DNA of 64,000 nt from Maea johnstoni (lineage: Eukaryota; Annelida; Polychaeta; Spionida; Magelonidae): positions 26,999,032-27,063,031 of the forward strand of contig OZ012700.1 in the NCBI GenBank assembly GCA_963942565.1. The letters are read 5' to 3'. The notes beneath the pieces were generated by a model. That model was not told where the DNA came from. It saw only the letters and a program-made list of their open reading frames with translations, and ran no database searches. A program made the position numbers and the translations under genes. Positions 1-21,289 of the stretch are shown piece after piece (the first letter of the stretch is position 1; every line of letters starts with the position of its first letter).

Positions 1-60
1 CATATCAAATTCTAGAAAGCCACATTAAAAGTAATTTTAAAACATCTTCATGCACAAACG

Positions 61-414
61 ATTTTATACTAATGAAAGATTTTACCAAATGGGAATTACA
101 AACTTAAGTTTCTATTCCATATGTCATGCAGAAGGAGTTCGTGTTGAACAAATGCTTATTCAGTGTCTTGTGGTAAAGCAATTATGGTCAACAATCGAGA
201 GTGGATTATCGAATTAGCTTTCCCGAACGTTGTTTTGTCAGACAAAACCATTATGATAAGAGATAATGAAAACCCACTAGGCATTAATATTTTAGAAATA
301 ATCTGCGATTCAGAATATGAAAACCTTATCAACTTTAACAATGTACTAAATAGGCCCTCCATTCACCAGGCATATATCGTATTGATCAACTTTATCATGC
401 TCACCCAAGATTGA
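61..414 (+). mobile_element. L1-like LINE 3' tail, remnant (arm A)
   Basis: A reading frame here carries the C-terminal end typical of L1/Tx1-like LINE polyproteins: a Cys/His-poor remnant of the zinc-knuckle region with the motif VEQMLIQC followed by VKQLWS, then IMIRDNENPLGIN. The same sequence lies in inverted orientation at 33331-33781, so it predates the A/B inverted duplication. The A copy lacks about 0.5 kb that the B copy keeps after the GIN motif. It sits in an intron of SLCO copy A. Family assignment rests on the motif pattern only. Confidence 0.5.
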
Positions 415-758
415 TATTCAAGATATAAAGGTAATCGGTGGTGGTTTATTTTAGTCAATCTAAAGCAGATGTATTGCCATGTTCTAGGGTAAGTGAGGAT
501 CCATCACTCTAGATAGGATTCATGTATATGATTGCAATGATCCCTAAATTTTCGTGGGAAAATTAATATGGTACAAATGTAAATCCAAAAAATAGTATTG
601 TATTTCAAATTTAAAATTGGCACCATTACGTTTTTAAACTCATTTGCTATTGAATATCATCTGTTTATAAGTTGTGTATTGCAATGTTGTCATGTCCTTG
701 CTTGCATAGCTATTTATCAAAGTATATGTAACTTTGGATGCTATATTTTATTTTTTAG

Positions 759-9697
<8,939 letters not shown>

Positions 9698-11225
9698 TTT
9701 GTTTACTTTGTGATGTAACTTAAACATCTTAGGCTTTTTAATGTTACATGTTTTTTTGTATATCTATATACAGTACAGCTATTTAATTCCTGCATCAGTC
9801 GACCGGACGTCTGTCAAAACCTGATCGTTGAAACACGTCAACAAATATGGATAATATGTCAAGAAATTACATCAATGACCCACGTAGTATGCGATTTCCA
9901 AGCTAAATTCAGTTTTGAGGTCATCCATGCACCTATGCCAAGGAAACTGGGTAGAAATTGGGCGTGCAGTCGTGTATTATGCCCGGGCTGCCCGCACGTT
10001 TAGTGCAGAAATTAAATGTCCGCGCTGTATGAGTCCATTACTCGATAAATGTTGTATCTGGATTGATTATCACCTATCCCTATATAACACATTGTTTGAC
10101 AATCTCCTTACATGATCCAACTCTGATTAGATGGCATGAGATTAAAGTCTGAACAAAAAGTAAGGCCACCATTTTATATTCACTGCTATTTTCTAGTGCC
10201 ATGAAATTTATTTCATCATATATGTTTTTGACATTCTGTCAATGTCATTAACCCGTTTAAACGCCACATAGAAGCAGTGAAAGGCTCGTCATTATTAGTG
10301 TCAATGGCATCTATAATAACATACATACTAATCTGTAAATGTGTGGACACTAATTTCATTATCATTATCACGTGAACACAATTTTTTTGTTTGTCAGACG
10401 GATTCATTATCATAAGCACATAATGGCGCATGTATAAAATGTTGAACTTGCAGCATAAAGTATGGAAAATGCTTTCTGTAAAAATATAAATCCTGATTGT
10501 TAAGTTCAACCCCTTATTTTAGGTTGCTTATGTATAACTTCCATTGTAATATTGTTCTTTGTTCGACCTTAGAGAGCCGAGCATGCTGTTCAGTCTGTAA
10601 CAAATAAGATTGAAATAAAAGGAAGTTAAGATGATGAGTTTGTCATTTGGTGATGACTTGGGATAAGCTGTTTCAGGCTGTTTGTACGTGGATATGGCGG
10701 CATTGTTTTGGACTTTCTGGAGCCTGCATAGTAGACCATTAGTAACTCCAATTAGCGGTCCTTGTATCTGACAATGTCAACGGATATTCACCACCTACAA
10801 CTGGTTAGGCACGAACAAATGACTATATTCGAAATTTCGGATGTTTTTACCAAAATTGTTTTATATCATGACTGATAGTCATGATAGTGTGTGTTAAGGT
10901 TAACAAGATTACCGCGTTGTCAAGTGTTTGTTGTCTTATCCGCATAGTATGAAGATAACCTTGTTTAACCTAGGTGATAGGGTACTTAAGTCTCATGTCC
11001 TGATTGCAGTATCAGTAATTAATATTAGTTTTAGTTCATTGAACATTTATACAGATGCAATACCTGTATAAAACAGACAGAGACGAAACTATGAATATAC
11101 AAAGAAACTAACTTAGGCAAGACGAGATTTCAATAAGCCGGGGCCGAACTAGACCTATCGCCAATTTAGAGTTGGAGTCATCAATCAGACGAAATTGAAC
11201 AATAAAAGATGGAGACACAAGGGTT
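9698..11225 (+). other. 3' UTR and downstream flank of SLCO copy A
   Basis: No gene. This stretch is conserved with the flank after copy B (down to about 21290, inverted) and after copy C (to about 53890), so the duplicated unit reached beyond the stop codon. A poly(A) signal AATAAA at 10614-10619 has counterparts at 51477-51482 (C) and 21766-21771 (B, complementary), which marks a plausible shared mRNA end about 0.9-1.5 kb after the stop. It contains one copy of the 260 bp dispersed repeat. Confidence 0.5.
9765..10075 (+). repeat. Dispersed ~260 bp repeat, copy 1 of 5
   Basis: Begins ACAGTACAGCTATTTAATTC and includes GACCGGACGTCTGTC, TCAATGACCCACGTAG, GAGGTCATCCATGC and a close near ATTAAATGTCCGC. 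Four other copies lie at 26015-26275, 43921-44175, 45331-45595 and 60412-60668, all on the plus strand. It interrupts the 3' flank of copy A and is absent from the matching places in B and C. No tRNA-type A/B boxes were recognised; possibly a SINE of other origin. Confidence 0.65.
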
Positions 11226-11226
11226 A

Positions 11227-11429
11227 GCCCTTATGCTGCTGGTGGCTAATTTGGCCAATATGAAATGATCCAAAAAACCTAGAAAATGACTGGACCCCTG
11301 GGTACTCATCCAAGAGTACTCAGTGAGAGCTATCCAATGAATACCAATATGACAGGGTTTAGATGGTTTTCAAAAATCTTTGTATCATCCTTGTTCTTTC
11401 GACGAAAGTGGACTCAGTTATGGAAGCGT
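11227..11429 (-). mobile_element. ~205 bp MITE with TTAA target (CCCTT family), copy in A flank
   Basis: Ends match GCCCTTATGCTGCTGGTGGC on the left and, on the right, the complement of the family start CCCTTCCAATGCTG. TTAA follows on the right and TTAG precedes on the left. Copy C lacks the element at the matching point (around 53880). Relatives are at 33782-33987, 42952-43156 and 53349-53553. Confidence 0.7.
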
Positions 11430-11475
11430 TTAACTAAATAACTATGAGGTCACATAAAATGTCATTAGACGTATA

Positions 11476-11684
11476 CTGTAAATCACTTAAGTATAGCGGG
11501 AACAATAAGATAGCGATAAAAGCGCTCTGCCCATTTGCGCTATTGTAATATCCCCATCTTTATTAAATTCTTAATTGAACTTGCTGCTGCTGTTCCCGTT
11601 CACCGCTATGCTTAGATAACGCTATCCAGGGCAGTACAGTAATTGCGCTATATAATGTTCACGCCATGTTTAAGTGATTTACAG
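11476..11684. mobile_element. ~208 bp MITE with TA target (CTGTAAATCACTTAA family)
   Basis: Terminal inverted repeats CTGTAAATCACTTAAG and CTTAAGTGATTTACAG-like are flanked by TA on each side. The interior has inverted words such as TATAGCGGGAAC and GTTCACCGCTAT. Five copies occur in the window. Target and length fit a non-autonomous Tc1/mariner-type element; no transposase is present. Confidence 0.78.
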
Positions 11685-11728
11685 TAAAAGATAGCAATTT
11701 ACTTTCTGGTCGCCACTTTTCATCGGTA

Positions 11729-11860
11729 GTGATTACAGCTAAACTGAATGATACATGGAAAATTGCCTACTTTCCTGCCTACATATCACAATCATATCTG
11801 TCACCGCAGTGGCAACAGTACAGGTGTTTTCCTTGGTGAAGGATATCAACAAGAAAACAG
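11729..11860 (+). pseudogene. Relic SLCO exon (fifth copy)
   Basis: Matches the 187 nt SLCO exon (3012-3198 in A): GATTACAGCTAAACTGAATG, GGAAAATTGCC, then GTGGCAACAGTACAGGTGTT, and ends AAGAAAACAG before a GT donor. The 5' third of the exon is absent and the middle is out of frame, so it cannot code. No neighbouring SLCO exons were recognised up to 13,060. It shows that the array once held a further copy downstream of A. Confidence 0.75.
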
Positions 11861-13062
11861 GTGGTTTTTAACACATTGAAATAATCTGCTCTTCATTTTG
11901 ATCCATTTCATACTTTGATACATTAATCATTGCTTTGCTTCGAAATGATTTGCGTCATTTGTATTAACCATCGTGAACCCAAATTGTGAATTTACCCATT
12001 ACTCTCTGATGCCAAAATGTCATAATCAGTAAAGGTTAATTAAAACCAGTAGTAAACTACTATCCCATTGACATCATTATGGGAGCCCAGGTAGCCTGAG
12101 GAATTACAGACACATCTACCTAGAATTGTTAATCAAATTATTTCAAGTGATTAAATGGGCGCGGGAGTGCAGCTTTGTATTCATACAGATAAACACAGGG
12201 AGACAAATGTTCAATTCTGTGATTGGGTTAAGATTAAATGCTTTCTGCTCTTGCCACTACTTGTGATGAGTCAACATCCAAGCACATTCAGTACTACATT
12301 ATAAAGTGGAAACATTCAAGATTTTCAACTTTTCTATTTTTAGGGAATCATGTGTAGCTATCTGTTGATGCATAATTCAAAATTATGTACAATTCGTAGT
12401 TTTGGTCAATGTCTCATTGAAAAGGATGTCTAAGAAACTCGGATATAGTGCCTATTTCAGAATGGATGCATAGCTATTGGTTACTTCTTAGTTTCTCTGG
12501 AGGGCTAACAAGTATGCCAAATGTCATTAAAATCGCAGATGGAAAAGAGTGAGAAAGTTGGCTTCCAATGAACCGAATGCATTAAATAGTATATTTGGCC
12601 ATCGTTTTGTTTGTGTTCCAAATGTTGCTAGTATCATACTTTGTTATAATGGTGGACTCGTGTCGAGTCTTCTTGTAATTAGATATTACTCTTAAATGTT
12701 TTTGAGCTCCATATGCTCTCTGAAAATAGGTCTACTTTTAAGTCTTCATGCTTTTTTATACAAATAATTTTAGTGGAAGCATGTAAAACGAGATGTTTTA
12801 TTACAATATTTATGCCATAATTTATTTCAATTTAAGTAACTTTCTTATTCATCCATATTGATAGTATGATGACTTCGATACATAACTTGGCCATGTTTAG
12901 TTACAAGAGTTAAATCATATCGAATTGTCTGTTGAAATCAAGAGATGAAATAAGTAAAAGAACGAAAAATGTTTAAAAGACTCCTTTTAATCCTTCAGAT
13001 AATGACAAATAACAAAAACTTAAAGATAAGAGAAAGTATATATCTACATGTAAATGCTATAC
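11861..13062. other. Non-genic stretch
   Basis: AT-rich sequence with no open frame, repeat or element that could be recognised by eye. Confidence 0.5.
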
Positions 13063-13230
<168 letters not shown>

Positions 13231-13489
13231 TAAAAAATATTTGTCGAAATGGTCTATCTCGAAGGAATCTGCATGGTCGAAGCAGACACCCATGTTGGAC
13301 CAATTTAACACGGAGGGCCCAAAGGGGCCCGCCCTTTGTTCCCGTGGTCGTAGCACAATAGAAAGCTGCTAGGTCGAGATTCGTGGCGGGTGACCACTCC
13401 TCAAGTGCAATATTTTGTTTGGATATCCATGCTTAAGGGCCAGCCAAAGACGCCACCTAGTGGTGATGATCTTGCTATACTTAATCATC

Positions 13490-15360
13490 ACCTTAAGGTA
13501 GAACCCTATACGATACATGGGTCATTTTTAAAACTTGAATATCTGAAAACTGAGTTAAATGAAGACAGCGGCACATATGCTATTGTAAAGGTTACATCTC
13601 ATAGTTATAGAATAATGGTAAACTTATCAATAAATGACTATTTTGAGGTAATGCGGCACCCTTAAGGAACATATCTGGATGTGTTTCGTTTTTTGGCTAA
13701 ATGTCCAGACTTACCCTTTACTTGAAAATGAGAGTCTACCATATGATTATTCATGTCTTTGGTGAGGTGCAAGATCCTATCTAAACAGAGGATTTGCAGG
13801 ATGAGTATCTTAAAAACATTTTTTAATGTTTTCATAAGCCTCAAAATTACAAACAGCACATGGTTTACATATTAAATGCTGATTTTCATGTCCTGTCAGA
13901 ATTCAAGGTACCTCATATCTCATATCTGTCATATTCTAAAATACTGACTTCGGAGACTGTAATCGTTGCAGTTGCAAGACCAATAATATTATCTACTGTA
14001 TTACTTGTCAGGTGTGTCTGAAACAATACATCGGTCATACACTGAGCGAACGGATGTGTGAACACTTCTGTTACATCACTCAACACAACTCCACACATAG
14101 TGTCGGCCAACACTTTAACTCGGAGGAACATTCAGGTTTAGGCAATGTAAAATTACATGTCCTACAATTTGGTCGTAAGGACCCAGACTCCAAGGAGTCC
14201 TTAGAAATTAGATTAGAGCTTGAGCGCATGTGGATACAAAGGCTACGCTCGACATCACCTATGGGACTGAATGTTTTTGACTAAAAACGCTCATGTCGGC
14301 CCACATAATCTGATTGTCTATTGACTTGCTAACCCCAGTCATTCATTTGTTTCTAACACGCAGTCGCAGACTCTTAAGCTCAGGATGGGCAGGTATGCCT
14401 TTCTTTATTCCTTTTTCTCCCAGATGAGCGTCTATTAATGTTTCATTAATGATCCCTAGAAGGACCCTTTTACAACAACACCAGGACCCAAGCCTGGTTA
14501 AACAATTTAGAACAAATTTCTCAATATATTTTATACACCTGTGACCACAGATGTTCCTCTCCATTCACCTTTTAGAACTAAAACACAACAGCCACCTACA
14601 CCGGTTCCTTCCATATTTTTTTTTCTTGTCCCCTCCTGATGATTACTTCTAAGTATGAAACCGCTTGCGATTCACTTACTATAGTGAATCCAGAGGGAGC
14701 CACCTCCCGGTTCTCTCGATCACATCGCGCCATGGTTACAAACCTGTGTACTGGGCAACGAACGTGATAACCCTTTGTTGTACAAGCGAACGCTCTTCGT
14801 CATTAGCGGTTAGGATAGCATTTAGATAACACCGGGAGAAATTTGTTCTCTGTTTCAAGACCCCAGTCGTATTACAGTATTTTAGAATATGACAGATATG
14901 AACGCCGTCTAGGTGCAAGGTCATGTCACAGGTACCTTGAATTCTGACAGGACCTGGGAAATTAGCACTTACTATGTAAACCACGTGCTATTAGTAATTT
15001 TGAGGCTTATGGGAACATTCAAAAATGTTTTAAGGTACTCATCGTGCAGATCCCCTGTTGAGGTAGGACCTTGCACGTTACCAACGACATGACTGATCAT
15101 ATGGTAGACTCTCATTTTCAAGTAAAGGGTGATTCTTGACATTTTGCCAAAAAACGAAACACATCATGATATGTTCTTTAAAAGTGACACATTACCTCAA
15201 AATTGCCACTTTCTGATAAGTTCACCATTATTCGGCAACTATGAGATGTAACCTTTACAATAGTACAAGTGTCGTTGTCTCAAATAAACTTGGTTTTCAG
15301 ATATTCAAATTTTAAAAATGACCCGAGTATCGGGTAGGGTTCTACCTTAAGTACGGATAT
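13490..15360 (+). mobile_element. Penelope-like GIY-YIG fragment flanked by ~470 bp inverted repeats (fossil)
   Basis: A plus-strand frame (about 13930-14284) holds a second GIY-YIG endonuclease domain: IIYCITCQVCLKQYIGHT, HFNSEEHSG and RLELERMWIQRL. Segments 13490-13960 and 14870-15360 are inverted copies of each other, sharing for example GAAAATGAGAGTCTACCATA and CTGTCAGAATTCAAGGTACC. Penelope-like elements are known to carry pseudo-LTRs in direct or inverted orientation, so this may be such an arrangement; two nested head-to-head fragments are the alternative. The copy is degraded. Confidence 0.65.
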
Positions 15361-15394
15361 GAACTATATAGATTTTCCCTGTGTTAATTATTCT

Positions 15395-16305
15395 CGTTTG
15401 ATAGCATTTCGGGAAAAACGGGAAAATTAAACACACGGAAAAATTAGACATTCTACAGTATACAACCAATACCCATTAAAATCACTCTCAAAGCAATTAC
15501 CTATAGGATCAGATAGAAATAACGATAAAGTGCCTATCGCAATAAACCATCTACTTCGTTTGGACCCCAAACCGAAAACGGGTAGTGAACTTTTAAAAAT
15601 CTATTTCTTTACATCTTCCCCTAGCGTGCTGAGGTAGTGAAAACATATTGAACATCCTTTAAATCCTTTTTGTTTTCAATCATTAGAACGTATACAGTAA
15701 CATTTACCTTGCAAGAATGAAATATTTTAATTATCAAGTATTGCAACTAACACTTATAACCAACAGGAAACTACACCTATTTAAACTCATTGACTCAGAA
15801 CAATGTGACAATTGTGACTAGGTAGAGACTATTACTCATCTATTAGTAGAATGCCCACACATATCTCACGTATGGGAGGGCCTGAAATGATGGATTGCTA
15901 TCAATATAAATGAAAACTACACACTAGACAATGAATCCATCATTTTGGGCAACCCTAACAACTCAATATTAATGAATTACATTATATTGGTAACTAAGCA
16001 TGAAATATATAAACAGAAATGGACCAAAAAGGGCACTAATTTCCAAAGCATTATAATAAAACTTAAGAAAAATCTCGAAATAGAAGAGTATGTCTCCACT
16101 ATAACAATCGGAAAAAAGACTACACTTGGAAAATGGTCCCAAATCTACAACCTACTGAAAAGATAAGTGATTAGTGTCACACCAGCTACATGACAATTCT
16201 GGAGTGTCAGGACTTTCATATTGATGTAAATACCTGTTTAATATGCTATCCAGACTCTTTTTTGTACATTTTATTTCATGTGGAACAATAAAATTATAAA
16301 AAAAA
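15395..16305 (+). mobile_element. L1-like LINE 3' end
   Basis: The plus strand reads through the C-terminal zinc-knuckle pattern of L1/Tx1-type LINEs: CDNCD, then ETITHLLVECPHISHVWEGL, then a lysine-rich tail ending KWSQIYNLLKR with a stop near 16166. In-frame stops occur near both the CDNCD and WEGLK segments. The element seems to end in an A-rich tract around 16300. Only the 3' portion is present, as usual for 5'-truncated LINE copies. Confidence 0.65.
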
Positions 16306-17751
16306 CATTAACCTTAGTCACTCACTTCTATCATGTAAAACATTTATGCAACAGTACATGAAAATGGAAGTGTCACACGTAAAAAACATTATTCAAATTG
16401 ATATCTAATTCTTCAAATTCGAGAATTATGGAAGGTGCAGGAGTCGGGCTGAAATATATGTATCATTCTTGAAAAGACAAAATTAGACATGACAGACTGA
16501 AATGTGGTTTTAATAATGACTGGACATATGGGGCGAATATAATTCTCTACCAGCCATTCTCCCTTAAGGGTCCACATAACGAGATTTGCGTGACCCTCGA
16601 CCCCCTAGGGAAAAATACTGCATGAATACTGGTTTACTTGGTATCAGCCAGTAGCTAGGATCAATGTGCATCAGAGTCATGCATAACTAGTGTCCTAACT
16701 CTAGTAGAATTTTTTTTTCTGAGGCCGGAAGAGCAACAAGGCGAAACGGACTAACGTGTCCTCAGCAAAGGTTAAAATATGATTTTGTGTGAAAAGATTA
16801 AAAAACCGGATTGTTTTAGGAAAACCTCATCTATATTTATTGGAAATATTTTGAATTTTGATATTTCTGACGCAAGAACAGAATATTTCATTTTGAAATA
16901 TACTTTAGGTAGGTCTGTACACGTGTCTTCAATTTTTGTTTGTACATTTCGCATCAAGCTATTTTATGCGGGACATGTACCATATTAAATAGTATTCAAT
17001 GATTTTTTGGTCTCTACATCTGCGGAAACATCTCAACTTTTCGATAAAATAACAAAAAGTCTGAGACCAAGTTTTAAGAAAGGCCCACAGACCTCGAAAT
17101 GGGGTAAGGTTGGTGCGTATCGATAGCAAGCGCAACTTACGATCTTATTATACCACCCTATACATGTACTCGTGGAAGATCTTCTTTTTGCATCTAAAAG
17201 ACCTTCAGGCACAGTACAAATAACGATTGTAATAAATCCAGAAAGAATTATTTCTAAGCCTGCAGGGAAGCATAAGTACGAAAAACCGTCACGTACAAAC
17301 GTCGTGTAAGTTTCTAGGCAATCCGACATTGCCATCTATCGACAAGCCTACAGACTAAAATAATGAGGTAATGGCCTCGTTTTCATTTCTGACGTCAAGA
17401 GGGGATGTTAGGCCATGCTGCCAGACTCGTCAGAATCAGCGGTGAGTGTTTTTTTCATAAAATTTTTCGATTTCTAATCATGGGATCTTTGAAAAATCAG
17501 TGTCATTTTGGGGGTAGGGTAGCATAGAAGCTCCGCTAACAGAAATTTTAAGATGTCTGTGCGTATTTTGCCGTAAGTTTAGACAACTTTGAAATGTTGT
17601 GCTTGTAAATAAATCAAAACAACATGGCGGGGGGATATTTACATCTCGATTTGAGTTGAGGACATTTTCGTTACGTGTTGTTTCATTTGTACGTTACGTT
17701 TTTGAGGACATGGCTTATTTTGACACTTTTCTTTACTTTTTCAGCCGGATA

Positions 17752-19456
17752 ATGTATTCTACACGGCCCAGACCCCTTCCTCTAAGCAATGCAGAGCAGC
17801 AAGGGCGATATAGGGCGAAGAAAATCGCTGAACTGGGTGATACCATCTTGAGAAGAGAAAGTGAAAGAGTGAAAGGTTATCAAAAGAAGATAGCAGACAT
17901 GACAGAAGAAGAGAAGGCAAAGAGCAGGAGGTTAACAAATATTGGGGTCAGGAGACACCGTAAGAAGAAGCGGGAAGAGAAACTGGCTGCTCAGGCTGAT
18001 GTGGAGGAAGGTGAGGACTGGTCAACTGATGGATTTAACAGTGATGATGATGATGATGAGACAGATGATGGTGGTGACAGCAGTGATGGTGGTGATGGAG
18101 CACAGGAACTCAGAGGTATGTATTTCAACATTTATTCATTTATTTATTCATGCACTTAGATTTTCTCGCTGTAAATAATAAGGTAAGTGTTTTATATTCC
18201 TGTTTACCTGCTGATTTACTTTTGAATGTATGTACTGTTCTGAACTGGTGCTAATCATTTACTACATATACCTACCTGATATTTGTCTTGAATCTGCTTA
18301 GAAGTAGAAATGTTCTGAACTGATGCTAATATTTATTGATCTGTTAATTAATGATATTTGTCTTGAATCCCACTTGGAGTAATGTTCTGAACTGATGCTG
18401 ATATTAATTGATCTGTTAATGATTACAATTTCAAATATTATAACCACATACCTACCTGATATTTGTCTAAGTTAAACTTTGAAACAGCTTTCGTGACACA
18501 CTTTCTTCCTCTTATTCATACATTTGTTTATTTGTCTACTTTCAGGTACACTGATTGTGAAATTCCCCAGAAGGAGGAAAAGACAAGCTGCAGCTGTAGC
18601 CACTACAAAGTCTCCTCGAAAGAAGAGAAAGAAACATGTCGCCGAAGTCGGTACTAGTCCAAAGTCTACTACTCAAAAGAGGAAGAAGAAACGTGTCGCA
18701 AAGGCTGTTTCAAAATTGAACCGACAGGTTACAAAGCATGAGGAACAGATTAAGAATATCAAAGCTCAGAAACAGAAATTCCAAAGGAGATGCAAGAAGC
18801 TGGAGGAACTGATGGAGAAGAAAGGATCAAGTGACATTACAAGTGCTTGTAGTAGTACTGTCACATCTCCAAGCCAGGGGACTACAGTGTTTCATCCCGA
18901 TCCAGTGGTAGTGCTAGAGAGACAGGTTAGGTCTTTCCTAGAGAGAGACGACAACTCTAGGATGAACCCTGGCAAGCAGGACTGCTTGACAGTTGATGGA
19001 GAGAAGGTCTAAACAAGGATCCTCAATGACTACCTATACATCTTATATGAGAAGTTCATTGCTGAAAATCCACAAGTGAAGAAGAGCAAGTCATCTTTCT
19101 ACAAGCTGCGACCCAAGCACATCAGACATTCCAATTGCTTGAAGCCGAACAACTGCTTGTGCTAGAAGCATGAAAACTCCACCTTGCTTCTCAGATCCCT
19201 AAGGAAGGTACTCACAGAACCCCTCACTCCAAGTCCTGATGTCTTTGTGAAATCTTACCAGACGGAAGAGGCAGTTAAGGGGTTGGTGGATAAAGTCACA
19301 GCCACTGAGGTTACTGTCCAGCAGTGGCAGAAAGTTCTAGATGCGAGAGATGGCAAGCGCAAAGTCAAGATTGTCAGCACCGACATGCCACTGTCAGAAT
19401 TCAAGGACAAGTTTGTCCAAGACTTTGACAAATTCACACTTCATTTTCAAAGTTAA
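17752..19456 (+). pseudogene. Transposon-borne gene for basic coiled-coil protein of an uncharacterised family; two in-frame stops
   Basis: Exon 17752-18115 and exon 18546-19456 join in phase 1 across a GT-AG intron. A likely 5' UTR intron ends at the acceptor TTTTTCAG at 17744. The N-terminus is rich in Arg/Lys and Glu with EEKAKSRRLTNIGVRRHRKK, followed by an acidic Asp/Gly run. Exon 2 starts with nuclear-localisation-like PRRRKRQ and KKRKK clusters, then a coiled coil (about 18710-18825), then RSFLERDDNSRMNPGKQD, LNDYLYILYEKFIAENP, SFYKLRPKHI and NNCLC/KHEN. This string of motifs recurs in unnamed proteins of cnidarians, echinoderms and fishes as I recall them; function unknown, probably transposon-linked. 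TAA at 19010-19012 and TAG at 19163-19165 stand where CAA and CAG would fit. The frame ends after LSEFKDKFVQDFDKF, before any catalytic domain. Confidence 0.6.
18180..18480. repeat. Intronic direct repeats, ~75-85 bp units
   Basis: TGTTCTGAACTGRTGCTAAT-like words recur three times (around 18235, 18310 and 18382), each followed by a GATATTTGTCTTGAAT-like word. They lie within the intron of the transposon-borne gene. Confidence 0.6.
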
Positions 19457-21289
19457 TCCAAATGTTCTGTTGGATGTTTAAATGTTAAGGTATCATAACT
19501 TCTATGCATAATCATTGCATCTGTTAAAAGTATTAGGGATGCTGGTTTAAGGTGTAAACCATTTTTATTTATTGTATAATTCTCAAAATGATTCACAAAT
19601 GACATTGTGAAGATGTTTTATCTCCAATAACATTCCATCTATGTGATTTATTCAATGTGACAGTTGTGTTGAATTTTAGTTTGCAAGTATTAACTTACTT
19701 CCTTTAATGATGTTCAAAGGTCCAATCATTTTGGAGAAGATCTGCGCAACTTACTTACTTACAAAACTTACTCAAACACTCCACTTTGAAGTTCAGTAGT
19801 AGTGTAAAAGTGCTGGGAAACTTGCATTATTTATTTTGTTTGTCTCATTCTGTTTTTATGAGTGGACTTTTAAGTATTTAAGGGTGCCATTGTGCCGTTA
19901 TGTGATCATAAATGTGATAATTCCATATCTGTGTCATGAAAAAAACAGATATTTTGTACTGATCAATGCTGTGCCAAAGCGATAATTTTGATGTGATTTC
20001 AATAGCACAATGTATAACTTTCCAATATATATGGTAAGAATGGACATTAGATGCTTACCTACCTAGTTTCAAAGCTTCACATTGAGATACAACTTAAGGT
20101 AGCAGACCTGAAACCTACAAACTATTTTAGTCAAAACTTCAATGCAGGTCAGTGTGAAGAGATGTTGTCCAAACTAGCTTCATGCAGTTGGAAATTGTTT
20201 CCATCATTATGAAAAGGTCAAATAACTATGAGTAGTACAATATAATTCACCATTATAGCCTTTGAAAGGTGTTGCCAAGCGAGAAGATATACCTCATTTT
20301 AATTCATTTTATACTTTTATACTTTGAAGTGCCTTCTGGGTGAAATTTAACATACCAAAGTGGCTCAGCCTTGCCAACGATTGTTGGGATAGGTGCATGT
20401 GATATCTATGTATATTTTAATTTCGTATTTGACATGTTTATTCAATAAACCTTTTGATTTTTAGACTGTATTCATGTGTTTTCCAGTTTACCATTTTCTG
20501 CAACCTACAAACGAAAAAGATCCTAGCCTCATCGCCAACTGCAATGAAGACCAAATTAACAAATTAAGTTAATTAGGTGTCTTTAGGCCTATTCAGATGA
20601 TTTCTGAACATAAATATTAATTTTGAAAAATTACAAATTTCTACATAAAAATATCGCAACTTACGAAACGTTTATCAATGCGCTATTAACCAGTGATGCT
20701 TTCACCTATGCTCTACATCTTTTGGGCCAGTCCCAGAGCACTAATTTGTCATTTCCCTGAGATAGGTTAGTCTATTTTTCAGAAAGATCTCTCACTTTTA
20801 CAGCTAAAGTTATACAATACTTTCAGGACTTCATTGCAGTTTTGAAACTATACTTCACAAAACAGTGGCAAAATGATGAAAAAACAAGTGAAATATATGC
20901 AAAAGCTGTATTTATTTGAACCATCATACAGTTTACTTCATAAAAATAACATACAATGGGGTATTAGCCTTTTCAATACATTATTACAAGCCTGAAATCA
21001 AATAAAGGTCATATTTTGAGTGGTCCTCTGAAATCTGGATAGCCTCAACTTCAAACTGCTGTAAAAATTTTGTCTGAAGACTTTGTAGGCAGATTTTTGG
21101 GGCTTTTGCCCTTGAGATATACTAGTTTCAGAAAAAATTAGTCTCAGAAAGATCTGTGACACAAACCCTCATGACCAACTTCCAGCCCCAATGTGGACCC
21201 ATAAGGGAGAATGGCTGCTACACAACCCAAAAGTGTTATCAAGATAATTACTAAAACTCAACAAGCAAGAGTAAATACTGTTTTTATTG

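Larger units (their letters stand above)
16551..21217 (+). mobile_element. 4.67 kb TIR element carrying a spliced gene; unassigned DNA transposon
   Basis: The terminal inverted repeats are 27 bp with one mismatch: the left end starts CAGCCATTCTCCCTTAAGGG and the right end, in reverse complement, CAGCCATTCTCCCTTATGGG; both continue TCCACAT. CTAC flanks the element on each side (16547-16550 and 21218-21221) as a probable 4 bp target duplication. Inside lies a spliced gene (17752-19456) with a poly(A) signal at 20444-20449. The remainder (19457-21190) is non-coding; no DDE catalytic core was recognised, so this looks like an internally deleted, non-autonomous copy. The superfamily could not be assigned. 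Confidence 0.65.

Noticed and set aside
163-414. Possible host gene at the left edge
   Set aside because: Sequence matches a LINE tail repeated in arm B and elsewhere, within an intron of SLCO copy A.
10216-10509. Antisense open frame conserved in the 3' flank of A and B (also 21876-22136)
   Set aside because: Conservation is explained by the duplication as a whole; the frame has no recognisable domain, differs in length between copies and is AT-driven.
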